Shown: positions 9,566 through 17,698 of the stretch, one piece after another
Numbering within the stretch: position 1 is the first letter of the stretch
How the letters are laid out: each line of letters starts with the position of its first letter
Assembly (NCBI GenBank): GCA_050251715.1
Contig: JBFWMG010000004.1
Location: forward strand, 62,001-126,000
From: JBFWMG01 sp050251715
Lineage (GTDB): Bacteria; Desulfobacterota; Desulfovibrionia; Desulfovibrionales; Desulfovibrionaceae
Length of the DNA stretch: 64,000 nt
Direction of reading: 5' to 3'
Made by a program: the position numbers and the translations under genes
Notes under the pieces: generated by a model
The model's database searches: none
Told to the model about the DNA's origin: nothing
What the model saw: only the letters and a program-made list of their open reading frames with translations

Positions 9566-9603
9566 AGAAGAATATATCACGCCTGTCGAAGCCACCCGTT
9601 CAA
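9566..9603 (-). promoter_or_regulatory. Candidate sigma70 promoter for the sulfation module
   Basis: On the minus strand TTGAAC (9598-9603) is followed 18 nt later by TGATAT (9574-9579), with an overlapping TATATT. It lies in the 132-bp gap between the histidine phosphatase gene and cysC, at the point where base composition changes. The transcript start would leave a leader of about 45 nt. Assignment is by pattern only. Confidence 0.3.
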
Positions 9604-9653
9604 TAAAAGCCGCAACTGAAACACGGATCAATCCCAGACCTTCCAGGCATGGA

Positions 9654-10277
9654 TCAAGGAACATAAAAGTTCATCTCCACTCGATCCGAAAGCGCGTTTA
9701 AACGGTAAAGCGCCGCATTCGGAATGATTTCCTTATTCATCTCTGCAACAGACCGTTCTTCCAGTAGACAACGGGCCATGCGCAGCACGCCGCCGTGCAG
9801 CACGTACAACGCCGGTTCGGACAACAAGCCAAGGGTCAGGCGCAGGCCTGCCGCCACCCGTTTTTCGAAGTCGATCACAGCATCGCCACCGGGAAAACGC
9901 ACCGTGTCCGGCGCGTTGCGCCAGGCGGCCATGATGTCCGGGTACGCGGCGGCGCATTGCGCCAGCGTCATGCCCTCCAAATCGCCGAACCTGATCTCGC
10001 ACAGATCGTTGCAGGCGACCACGCGCGCGCCGCACCGCTCGCCAATGATGGCGGCTGTCTCGTACGCCCGCTGCTGGGTGCTGGTGACCAGCACCCCCAC
10101 CCCCAGGCCAAGAACCTCTTGGGCGAGGTTCCTGGCCTGGTCGCGCCCTGCCGCCGACAATGGGATGTCATGCCCCCCTTGCAGGCGGCCCGCATCGTTC
10201 CACTCCGTGCGGCAGTGGCGCGTGAAGTAGACCGCGCCGCACCGCTGTGCGGCGCGTCCGGCTTCAGAAGGTATCAT
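9654..10277 (-). CDS. Histidine phosphatase family protein
   Basis: 207 residues from ATG 10275-10277. The phosphoglycerate-mutase-like branch signature is TRHCRTEWN (usually RHGxTxxN), so the catalytic histidine is present, but Gly is replaced by Cys. Later LVTSTQQRAYETA, a Glu in FGDLEGMTL, and YVLHGGVLR, which provides the second histidine, complete the active site. The start overlaps the end of the comA-like gene by 14 nt, suggesting coupling. Because ComA makes 2-phospho-3-sulfolactate, this phosphatase could do the dephosphorylation that ComB does elsewhere; that is inference. A housekeeping role such as alpha-ribazole phosphatase is a less likely alternative here. Confidence 0.82.
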   Translation of the reverse strand: MIPSEAGRAAQRCGAVYFTRHCRTEWNDAGRLQGGHDIPLSAAGRDQARNLAQEVLGLGVGVLVTSTQQRAYETAAIIGERCGARVVACNDLCEIRFGDLEGMTLAQCAAAYPDIMAAWRNAPDTVRFPGGDAVIDFEKRVAAGLRLTLGLLSEPALYVLHGGVLRMARCLLEERSVAEMNKEIIPNAALYRLNALSDRVEMNFYVP

Positions 10278-11013
10278 ACCGCAATCCAACTCGTTGAGAT
10301 TCCAGAACAAGCACTTCCGTGGGGGCCACATTGCCCAGGTTCACGTTGGCGCCGAACCGGTTTATCATTTCAATCTGGTTCTTGGCCTTGGGCGCCTCGA
10401 TAATCAGCTCATCCACGGAAAACGTCTCCGATATGGCGTCGAGCTCGGTCCGGGGCGCGCCGTTTTTGTCATAAATGCCCGCCGTGCCGGATTCACGGCC
10501 CTCGATGGTCACCTTCCACGATCCGGACTCGAAACATCCCTTGACCAGGCGGATCCAATCCTCGCAGTCGTACACCACGCACTCGTCTTTGCAGCCGACC
10601 TCGGCGATGACGGTGAACTCCTTGGCGAAGCGTTCGATGACCGCGAACTTTTCCGCATCCGGCAGGGTGATGGTTCCGTCGGAAACCTCGATGATACCCA
10701 CCCCCAACATGCGGTGGATCTCCAGGAAATAGTCCAGCTTGCCTTGCGCGTAGAACTTCTCGAAGGTCGTGCCGCCAAAATAGACCCGGATGTCATTCTC
10801 CTGGTACAGGCGGATTTTCTCTTCCAGCCTGCCGGTGATGACCGCCGAGCCGATGCTGAACTTGCACAGGTCGATGAAGCCACCCGCAATGTCGATGATA
10901 TCGCGTTGGGCGTTGAGGCCCAGTCCCTTGTCACTAATCATGGTCAAACCCGACGTACGGGGCTTGCCGGTACGTTCGGGCAGATCAAGCGTCCAATTCT
11001 TGGGCAGTATCAT
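10264..11013 (-). CDS. comA: Phosphosulfolactate synthase family protein (ComA)
   Basis: 249 residues from ATG 11011-11013, preceded by AAGGAG at 8 nt, which fixes the start over a longer frame. The family adds sulfite to phosphoenolpyruvate to give (2R)-phospho-3-sulfolactate, the first step of coenzyme M synthesis in methanogens and of sulfolactate formation in Bacillus spores. Family motifs seen are TMISDKGLG, a FCKFSIGSA-type loop, VYFGGTTFE, IEVSDGTI and VIAEVGCKDE. The length is typical. It lies 4 nt after the ATP-grasp gene and overlaps the phosphatase gene. Finding it inside a glycan island is unusual. Plant HSA32-type homologues show the family also has members of unproven chemistry. 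Confidence 0.85.
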   Translation of the reverse strand: MILPKNWTLDLPERTGKPRTSGLTMISDKGLGLNAQRDIIDIAGGFIDLCKFSIGSAVITGRLEEKIRLYQENDIRVYFGGTTFEKFYAQGKLDYFLEIHRMLGVGIIEVSDGTITLPDAEKFAVIERFAKEFTVIAEVGCKDECVVYDCEDWIRLVKGCFESGSWKVTIEGRESGTAGIYDKNGAPRTELDAISETFSVDELIIEAPKAKNQIEMINRFGANVNLGNVAPTEVLVLESQRVGLRYDTF

Positions 11014-11017
11014 GATC

Positions 11018-12265
11018 TCATTCTCCTTTTTGGCGCGAGACAACGAACCGCAACATGGATTCCGCTTTGCGGTTCAAGGCCAGAGCGTCATCATACGTGT
11101 CCCCGGTTGTGATGCAGCAGAAAAAGCGGTCGCTCCCGTCGCGTAGCGGGGGAATGGCGTCCGGGAGGGTTACCTGATTGAACTTGTTGTAAAAGTCCGC
11201 AAAACGCACACCGGGCATGGCCCGAACGGCGGCCAGCCCCTCCACATCGTGCAACCTGCCCTGGGGAAGCGGGCCGGGCGGACCGGACAAAAACCGGATG
11301 CAGACGCCGCCATGGGCGTCCAGACGCGCCACGTCCCCAGCCGAAAACGCCTTGTCCACGCTGATATCGAACCACGTTGCCATGAGATCCACGCCGCATG
11401 CCCAGCGGAACATGTGCCACATCATGCCCCCTGGCACTCGAACGCCCAACTCGATGGTGCGCACCACCTCATCGGCAACAATAAATTGGACAAACACGAT
11501 GGAATGCCTCAGCTCAAGCGCCTTGCCAATGGCTTCGAGCTTGCCCCGCGCCTGCTCCAGCACCGCCGCCGTCTCCTGGCTGGGATAACGGTGCTCGTGC
11601 ACCACAAAATTGTGCGCCGGACCGTAGTGCAGGCGGTCGGAAACCACGAAATCCGCCATCTCGCCGTCCAGGAACAGACCCACGGCATTGAGTTCCCTGC
11701 CCTGGTACAGTTTTTCGGCCAGATACTCGCTCCGGCCAAACGCCTCTTCCAGGGGCACGCGGTTGGCGACCACATCCTCCGGGGAATCCAGCAGGAACAT
11801 GCCCACCTGATTGCCCGCGTTGGTGGGCTTCAGGATGACCGGATACCCCGCCTGCGCGGCGAACGCCTCCACGGCCCCAACCGAGTCCACGCACGCAAAG
11901 GGAATGTCGCCTATCCCCGCCGCCGCGAACAACGCGCGCATGGCCAGTTTGCTCCGCGTGGCCGCGAACGCCTTTTCCGTGAGCCCGGTGGGCAGATCCA
12001 ATTCGCGGGTCAGCCGCCACGCGGCGTCCATGGCGTATTCGCTGGTGGTGTACACCACCCCGGCAATGCCCTCACGCGCGGCGGCCTCGGACAGGGCGTC
12101 CAGCTCGAACGGGGCGATGGACCACACGGCGTCGGCCAACGGGAAGCACAGCTGGCCATCCCGCGAATCCGCCACAACGGACCACAGCCCGCGCTCGCGC
12201 GCCCGCCGCACCACGGGGATCTGCTTCATGCCCGCATTGAGGATCAATATCTTGCGCTTGCTCAT
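11018..12265 (-). CDS. ATP-grasp ligase
   Basis: 415 residues from ATG 12263-12265, whose ATGA overlaps the stop of the oxidoreductase gene. An N-terminal pre-ATP-grasp Rossmann-like domain (KILILNAGMKQIPVVRRA, about 1-95) is followed by an ATP-grasp fold similar to carbamoyl-phosphate synthase and biotin carboxylase (GYPVILKPTNAGNQVG, EKLYQGRELNAVG, and the metal-binding TIELGVRVPGG). Members ligate a carboxylate, through an acyl-phosphate, to an amine or thiol. With ComA and a phosphatase immediately downstream, one possibility is amide formation between sulfolactate and an amino-sugar; this is inference. The substrate is otherwise unknown. Confidence 0.82.
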   Translation of the reverse strand: MSKRKILILNAGMKQIPVVRRARERGLWSVVADSRDGQLCFPLADAVWSIAPFELDALSEAAAREGIAGVVYTTSEYAMDAAWRLTRELDLPTGLTEKAFAATRSKLAMRALFAAAGIGDIPFACVDSVGAVEAFAAQAGYPVILKPTNAGNQVGMFLLDSPEDVVANRVPLEEAFGRSEYLAEKLYQGRELNAVGLFLDGEMADFVVSDRLHYGPAHNFVVHEHRYPSQETAAVLEQARGKLEAIGKALELRHSIVFVQFIVADEVVRTIELGVRVPGGMMWHMFRWACGVDLMATWFDISVDKAFSAGDVARLDAHGGVCIRFLSGPPGPLPQGRLHDVEGLAAVRAMPGVRFADFYNKFNQVTLPDAIPPLRDGSDRFFCCITTGDTYDDALALNRKAESMLRFVVSRQKGE

Positions 12266-13281
12266 GCGGTCCGCCGCTCCCAGGGCGCCAGGGTGATGAT
12301 GGCGCCGGTCTCCGACGACCGGCACACGGCATCCGCCACCTGCTGGTCGTGCAGGGCATCCACGCCGGAACATGCGGGCACCGCCTCCGGATGGCCGATA
12401 CAGCCCGCGATCTCCTCCACGGCGGCCACAAGCCGCTGCTGTTGCGGCACGCCCAGCGCCTCGGCATCGGGCAGATCCGAAGGGGCGAGTTCGTTGTAGC
12501 CGCTGAAATGCGCGCTTTCCCGGTACACGTTCAAAACGGTGTCGCGGCCGTTGCCGGTGATGCGGATGCGGCCAGCGCTGCCAAAGATGTCCACCTCGAA
12601 CAGCGCGTTCTTGCGGATGCCGTGCGTCACCAGGTGCCCCGGCAGGCCGTTGGCGAACCGGAGCAGCGCCGAACCGGACGCCTCGCGCTCGCCCTCGCGC
12701 ATGGCCACGGTTCCCGCCACCTGGGCCACGGGCCCGAAAAAGTAGGTCAGGGTGTCGATCATGTGCGTGCCGATGTTGAACACCTCGCCGGGATAATAGC
12801 CGGAGATGGTGCGCGGCTCGCCCAGCATGCCCGTGTCGAGCATGGCCTTGGCCCGCTTGTACACGGAATCCCAGCGGCGCATGAAATTCACCGCCAGGAT
12901 GGTGCCCGCCCCGGCGCAGACCGCCACCATGCCCTCGGCCTCGGCCAGGTCGTAGGCCAGGGGTTTTTCGCAGAAAATGGCCGCGACCTTGCCCGCCAAC
13001 TGCGCCACCACCCCGGCATGGAACTGCGTGGGCACGCAGACGCTGACCATGTCGATGCGCCGCGCGGCCAGGAGTTCGGGCACGGTGCGGTACAGCGCCA
13101 CCTGGGGATAGCGCGCCGCGAAGTCCGCCTGCTTGGCCGCATCCGGCTCCACGGCGGCCACCAGGGTGACGCCGCCGCTCGCGGCATAGGCCGCGCTATG
13201 GCTCCAGATGTCCGTGCGCAGCGGATCCAGCTCAAAGCGGAATCCGGCGTTGCCCAGTCCAATGATCGCTGCGTGCGGCAT
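12262..13281 (-). CDS. Gfo/Idh/MocA family oxidoreductase
   Basis: 339 residues. An N-terminal NAD(P)-binding Rossmann fold (IIGLGNAGFRF, glycine motif near 8-13) is followed by the family EKP motif (residues 105-107) and, in the C-terminal domain, GTHMIDT with His173 and Asp176 in the usual catalytic positions. Such enzymes oxidise or reduce a hydroxyl or keto group of a sugar or sugar nucleotide. AAGGGA lies before the ATG at 13279-13281, and the end overlaps the ATP-grasp gene by 4 nt. A role in making an unusual sugar is likely; the substrate is not evident. Confidence 0.88.
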   Translation of the reverse strand: MPHAAIIGLGNAGFRFELDPLRTDIWSHSAAYAASGGVTLVAAVEPDAAKQADFAARYPQVALYRTVPELLAARRIDMVSVCVPTQFHAGVVAQLAGKVAAIFCEKPLAYDLAEAEGMVAVCAGAGTILAVNFMRRWDSVYKRAKAMLDTGMLGEPRTISGYYPGEVFNIGTHMIDTLTYFFGPVAQVAGTVAMREGEREASGSALLRFANGLPGHLVTHGIRKNALFEVDIFGSAGRIRITGNGRDTVLNVYRESAHFSGYNELAPSDLPDAEALGVPQQQRLVAAVEEIAGCIGHPEAVPACSGVDALHDQQVADAVCRSSETGAIITLAPWERRTA

Positions 13282-13290
13282 ATGTCCCTT

Positions 13291-14499
13291 CTATGCCTCG
13301 GCGGCCATGCTCGTGATGAGGTTGGCCACGGCCTCGGCGCTCCTGCCTGTCAGCAACCTGGAAAAAACCGCTTCCCGCTGGGCGAGAAACGATTCCATGA
13401 ACCCGTTGTTGCCGTTCAGAACGTCCTGCATGTGCCCGCCCAGCGCATCCAGGCTGGGCGCCTCCAGCGCGACGCCGAAGTCGTAGAGCGGATTCGTGTT
13501 GGGCAGGCCCGGCAGATTGAGCTGGATGAGCGGCCTGCGCATGAGCACGGCCTCCAGGCTGATGGTGGACCACAGCGACACCATGAGGTCGCTGGCGCAG
13601 ATCAGCTCGCGGATGGGCACGTCCCGGAAAAAGCTGAACCCTCCCCGCGAGGCCAGCACGTGCTCGAACATGGCGGGATCCTCGCCGGGATGCGGCTTGA
13701 CCAGCAGCCGGTGGCCCGGCATGGCGCGTTCCACGGTGTCGATGACGCCCACGAGCAGCGCCTCGTCCACCTGCCGCTGGCTGCCGAACAGGATGTACCG
13801 GCCCGCCGGGTCGAGGCCGTGCCGGCGGCACAGGGCGTCCCGGTCGAATTCCTCGATCTCCCGCACGATGGGGTCAAAGGCGGGCTGGCCCGTGATGGTG
13901 ATGCGGGCCGCGTCGTGGCCGGTGCGGATGAGATTGTCGCGCGTGATGCCGCACATGACCGCGAGACGGTCGGCGGTGAGGTGGTGCCGCTCCTCGAAGG
14001 CCAGGCCGTCGTGGATGTTGAGGGTGGGAATGCCCTTGGCGTTGCCGATCAGCGTGGCGGCGCGTTCGGAACGCGGCGAGTTGGTGGTGACGATGAGGTC
14101 GGGCCGTTCCGCGTCGATGATCCGCTCCATGGTCCAGGTGGGCACGAACGCCTTGCGGCCCAGCGTGTCCAGCCGTTCCCGCGCCACGGCCTCGCCCTCG
14201 GTGCGCACCAGGTCGCGCATGCCGCACCCCAGATAGGCCACGGATTCCTCGCGGGGCACCTTGCCCTCCACATGCCACCGCGCCGCAAGCTCCTCGCCGA
14301 AACGCAGGGCGTCGGCGTCCATGATGCGGTCCGCGTAGGACGAATAATTCGTATACGGAATCCCTGCCCGCTCCAGCACGGGTCCGGCAATGGACAACCC
14401 CACGTAGGACGTGTCCAGCGTATCAGGCAGCAGGCGGTACACGGGCACCATGAGGTTCACGTGGCCCCCGCCGTATGTGACGATCAACACCTTCTTCAT
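13291..14499 (-). CDS. GT-B-fold glycosyltransferase / CDP-glycerol-transferase-like protein
   Basis: 402 residues from ATG 14497-14499, which overlaps the aldolase stop by 4 nt (ATGA). The N-terminus is a Rossmann-type strand-loop (KKVLIVTYGGGHVNLMVPV), then LIVTTNSPRSERAATL, ITGQPAFDP, a nucleotide-binding KPHPGED segment and SDLMVSLWSTISLEAVLM. The order is that of two-domain GT-B proteins near UDP-GlcNAc 2-epimerase and capsule/CDP-glycerol transferases. It could be a NeuC-like hydrolysing epimerase supplying a nonulosonate precursor or a true transferase; the KPHPGE-type and Ser/Thr loop region favours transfer. It is embedded in the nonulosonate operon. Confidence 0.75.
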   Translation of the reverse strand: MKKVLIVTYGGGHVNLMVPVYRLLPDTLDTSYVGLSIAGPVLERAGIPYTNYSSYADRIMDADALRFGEELAARWHVEGKVPREESVAYLGCGMRDLVRTEGEAVARERLDTLGRKAFVPTWTMERIIDAERPDLIVTTNSPRSERAATLIGNAKGIPTLNIHDGLAFEERHHLTADRLAVMCGITRDNLIRTGHDAARITITGQPAFDPIVREIEEFDRDALCRRHGLDPAGRYILFGSQRQVDEALLVGVIDTVERAMPGHRLLVKPHPGEDPAMFEHVLASRGGFSFFRDVPIRELICASDLMVSLWSTISLEAVLMRRPLIQLNLPGLPNTNPLYDFGVALEAPSLDALGGHMQDVLNGNNGFMESFLAQREAVFSRLLTGRSAEAVANLITSMAAEA

Positions 14500-15293
14500 T
14501 GCTTCACCGACTCCATCTCCCGGGAAATGCGGGTTATGTCCCGCCACACAGCGTCCCTGTCCCGGCATGCGGCCGCCGCGCTCCGGCGGCGGCACGCCTC
14601 GTAACAGTCGCGGATGGCCGCGATTTCATCGGGCCACGAGCGGCCCGCCACATCCCTCTTGAACGCCCTGCGCAGGATGACCCGCGTTGCGCCCAGGCGG
14701 GCAAGCTCCGCAAGGATCGACCGGCTGGGCAAGGGGTGCCCGCCATCAACCACTGTCGCCCCTCCGAATCCGAAGGGGATGCGGCACCCCGCCAGCGCCT
14801 TGTCCAGCATGCCCTCGGCCAGAAGCTGGTAGGCAAAGGCCCGGCCCGTTTCCAGGCTCAAATCGTTCAGGCCCACGTACACCTCGTCCACCCCGCCACG
14901 GGCCGCGATGTCCCGCAACGCGGCAAGTCCGGCCAGCGTTTCCACCAGGGCGATGACACAGGCGCGCCCGTCCACCAGGTCGGCAAAGCGGCGGGTGTCG
15001 TCCACGCCCCGCACCATGGGCAGGATGAAACCGTCCGCGCCACGGGCCAGCCCTTCGCGCACCTCGTCCGCCGTGCCCTCGTACAGCGCGTTGACGCGCA
15101 AAAACCGGGCGATGGGCGCATCGCGCAGGGGATCGAGATCGGCGATGGCATCCTCGTTGATCTCAAGATGGTATCCCCCTTGGCGGGCCATCTTGCCGCG
15201 CCGTTCGATATCCACGACAACCCGTTCGATGCCTGCGGCGGCCGCCAGACGCACCTGGGCTGGATCCTTGGTAAAAAATAGAAACGACAGCAT
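14496..15293 (-). CDS. HpcH/HpaI aldolase/citrate lyase family protein
   Basis: 265 residues. The class II metal-dependent aldolase family that handles pyruvate, oxaloacetate or related enolates shows here as VVVDIERRGK, a basic/acidic pocket around FILPMVRGVDD, ACVIALVETLAGL with the metal-binding Glu, and EVYVGLNDLSLETG with the metal-binding Asp. The start codon directly follows the stop of the radical SAM gene and AGGTGG precedes it. In this operon it may form or cleave a C-C bond involving pyruvate or PEP chemistry. The exact reaction is unknown. Confidence 0.85.
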   Translation of the reverse strand: MLSFLFFTKDPAQVRLAAAAGIERVVVDIERRGKMARQGGYHLEINEDAIADLDPLRDAPIARFLRVNALYEGTADEVREGLARGADGFILPMVRGVDDTRRFADLVDGRACVIALVETLAGLAALRDIAARGGVDEVYVGLNDLSLETGRAFAYQLLAEGMLDKALAGCRIPFGFGGATVVDGGHPLPSRSILAELARLGATRVILRRAFKRDVAGRSWPDEIAAIRDCYEACRRRSAAAACRDRDAVWRDITRISREMESVKQ

Positions 15294-16805
15294 CTACCAC
15301 CTGAAATTTATGTTGGGCAAAAACTTGAGATACTTCCGCGTGGCAGCCCAAAACCGCCAATACCGGTACAACAGGCGCCAATCCCAGGGGTTGTCGAAAT
15401 CCTTGGCCGCAACACGCTTTTTCGCCAACCGGTGCAGCAACCGGTACACGTAGCCCACGGCGCCGTGCCGCATCTTTTCCTGCATGGTGGAGGACGGATA
15501 GGCCGCCGGATAGTAGTACTTGTCCCGCATCCACACCTTGTTGCGGTATTCCGCCGTGAGCCAGGGCGTGATGCCCAGGCGGGTGCTGAAATCCGACCAT
15601 TCCTTCATGTTGGCGGGCGGCACGAACCCCTTCTTTATGGAATAATCATAAAGGTGGTTGCCGGGATACGGCGTGTAGAAGTTGACCGGGATGATGTTGT
15701 CCGGGTTGATGCGTTTGAGCTGCTCCACCATGTCGAAGGTGTCCTGCACATTGCTTTCCGGCTCGTCGGGCAGGCCAACGATGAAGGAATAAAGCGACTT
15801 GATGCCCACATCGGCCAGCTTGCGCGCCGCAATGAGCGTGTTCGACGCCTTTTCCTTCTTGTTCATGAAATCGAGCATGGGCTGCGTGGCGCCTTCCACG
15901 CCCGGATGCACCATATGCAGCCCGGCGGCATGGCACTTTTTCAACAGCTCCATGGGAATGCGCACGATGCCGCTGATGCGGATGGTGCCGTTCCATTTGA
16001 CGTTGATCTTGCGCCGGATGAGTTCATCGACGAAAATCTCGACCCGCTTGAAATCGATAAAAAAATTGTCGTCCCAGAAACCGAACTGCGTGATGCCGAA
16101 CCGTTCCACCAGCTCTTCTATCTCGTCCGCCATGCGGATGGGATCGAGCCCGAGCCAACGCCGCTTGTACACCAGCGGGTCGGCGCAAAAGGCGCAGTTG
16201 AAGGGGCAGCCCACGCTGGACATCCATACGAGGTAGACGTCATTCTCGGTCAGCCGACGTCCGGTGTACCGCTTCACGTCGAGAAGATGATAGGGCTTTT
16301 TGGGGAGCGTGTTGATGTCGATGAGCTTGCGGCGCTCGTTGACGACCACCTTTCCTTGCTCGTCGCGGTAGGCCAGGTTTTCAATGCCACGCGGGTCCGT
16401 GCCCGCCTGGAGATGCCGCACAAGCGCCAGGAACGGAATTTCGCCCTGCCCATGCACGATGTAGTCGATGAACGGCTCACGCATGGACTGCTCGGTCAGG
16501 ATGGAGACATGCCATCCCCCCCACACAACGGGAACATCGGGATATTTTTCCTTCATCCAAGAGGAAATGGCCATGCCCCCCTTCAGCTGGAAACCGGAAA
16601 AGGACGTGACACCCATGCAGATCGCATCGGCCACATGCGGCTTGAGAAAGGCACGGTAATCCCCATCGAGCCGCTGGTCGTAAATGACCACCTCATATCC
16701 GGCCTCGTACAACGGGGCCGCTATCCATACCAGCGAGAGCGGGACGTCGTGGTTGTACTTCTCGCCACTATCCGGATAGACCAAGATGACCTTGTTCTTT
16801 TTCAT
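15294..16805 (-). CDS. Radical SAM protein with B12-binding-like N-terminus
   Basis: 503 residues. Residues 1-150 resemble the cobalamin-binding domain that precedes many radical SAM cores (VYPDSG, PLSLVWIAAPLYEAGYEVVIYD, VWGGWHV, IVHGQGE), although a DxHxxG motif is not evident. The radical SAM CX3CX2C is C200, C204 and C207 (GCPFNCAFC). A C-terminal extension rich in Arg/Tyr/Trp follows. A GGAGAG sequence precedes the ATG. Family members catalyse methylation, epimerisation or ring rearrangement on glycans, lipids and antibiotics. Its position between neuA and the aldolase suggests modification of a nonulosonate or its carrier; the reaction is unknown. Confidence 0.85.
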   Translation of the reverse strand: MKKNKVILVYPDSGEKYNHDVPLSLVWIAAPLYEAGYEVVIYDQRLDGDYRAFLKPHVADAICMGVTSFSGFQLKGGMAISSWMKEKYPDVPVVWGGWHVSILTEQSMREPFIDYIVHGQGEIPFLALVRHLQAGTDPRGIENLAYRDEQGKVVVNERRKLIDINTLPKKPYHLLDVKRYTGRRLTENDVYLVWMSSVGCPFNCAFCADPLVYKRRWLGLDPIRMADEIEELVERFGITQFGFWDDNFFIDFKRVEIFVDELIRRKINVKWNGTIRISGIVRIPMELLKKCHAAGLHMVHPGVEGATQPMLDFMNKKEKASNTLIAARKLADVGIKSLYSFIVGLPDEPESNVQDTFDMVEQLKRINPDNIIPVNFYTPYPGNHLYDYSIKKGFVPPANMKEWSDFSTRLGITPWLTAEYRNKVWMRDKYYYPAAYPSSTMQEKMRHGAVGYVYRLLHRLAKKRVAAKDFDNPWDWRLLYRYWRFWAATRKYLKFLPNINFRW

Positions 16806-16822
16806 CCATCTCTCCAGTGGCG

Positions 16823-17593
16823 CTACTTGGCCGCTTTTCCCATGACATGGTCGCGCACGGTTGTTCCGGAAAGCATCAGTTCCTGCAACTTTTCCGCAAA
16901 AAAGAACTCCAACGGCTCGTCGATGTCGATGGACAACTCCTGCGGCATGATGTGCAGGGCGGTGTTGGGCCCGATAATCATCTCCTGCTCCTTGAGGAGC
17001 GAACGCCGCGTGGCGTATGCGCCGCCGTTGGCGATGAAGAAGTCGGGATGGGTCTGGCTGATGCCGTGATCGCCTTTGCTGACGCGCCCCATGATGTTGT
17101 AGGATATGCCGTCCTCACGGATGCGGCGCGCCCAGGTGGGCAACTGGCTCATCTTGGTGGCGGTCATCACGGTTTCGGCATGGGGCGTGGCCAGGAGTTT
17201 TTCGATGCTGGCGTCGATGTCTTCGGTGCGCAGAAACGGCGTGGTGGGCTGCATGGTCACCACGATGTCGTAGACACGCCCGTCCCGTTGCTCCATGAAA
17301 TCCAGGGCGTGCAGGGTCACCAGTTCAGAGGCCACATCCTCGGAGATGTCCGCCGGACGGGTGAACGGGGTTTCCGCCCCGAACTCGCGCGCCACGCGCT
17401 TGATGTCCTCGCTGTCCGACGACACGATGAGGACGTCGATATATTTGCTTTTCCCCGCCGCCTCCAGGCAGTAGCCCATGAGCGGCTTGCCGCACAGCGG
17501 CAGGATGTTCTTTCCGGGAATGCGCTTGGAGCCGCCACGCGCGTGGACGACCGCCATGACATGCAATGTGTTGCCTTCAAAGAGAATCGACAT
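16823..17593 (-). CDS. neuA: Cytidylyltransferase, CMP-nonulosonate synthetase (NeuA 1)
   Basis: 256 residues from ATG 17591-17593 (GGGGAAAG upstream). Activates a nonulosonic acid with CTP. The nucleotide-binding arginine/lysine loop ARGGSKRIPGKN lies at about 18-29, MQPTTPFLR is the substrate loop, and the C-terminal metal-binding aspartates are in SIDIDEPLE. The family includes NeuA, LegF and PseF. A second NeuA-type domain lies upstream, fused to a methyltransferase, so the island has two activating enzymes to match its two synthases. The gap to the preceding gene is 105 bp, the largest inside this stretch of the operon. Confidence 0.9.
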   Translation of the reverse strand: MSILFEGNTLHVMAVVHARGGSKRIPGKNILPLCGKPLMGYCLEAAGKSKYIDVLIVSSDSEDIKRVAREFGAETPFTRPADISEDVASELVTLHALDFMEQRDGRVYDIVVTMQPTTPFLRTEDIDASIEKLLATPHAETVMTATKMSQLPTWARRIREDGISYNIMGRVSKGDHGISQTHPDFFIANGGAYATRRSLLKEQEMIIGPNTALHIMPQELSIDIDEPLEFFFAEKLQELMLSGTTVRDHVMGKAAK

Positions 17594-17698
17594 GCTCTTT
17601 CCCCACCGAACGTCGTAGATGTTCCGATCTCCGGCCCGCCCGCTCCCGCGGGCCAAGCGCCCGGCCAGGTGCCGTCGCCGCCGGGCCGTATGCCGCCG

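Noticed and set aside
12349..14604. Plus-strand open frame of 751 codons opposite the oxidoreductase and GT-B genes
   Set aside because: Two overlapping minus-strand genes with family motifs explain the region; the plus frame has none.
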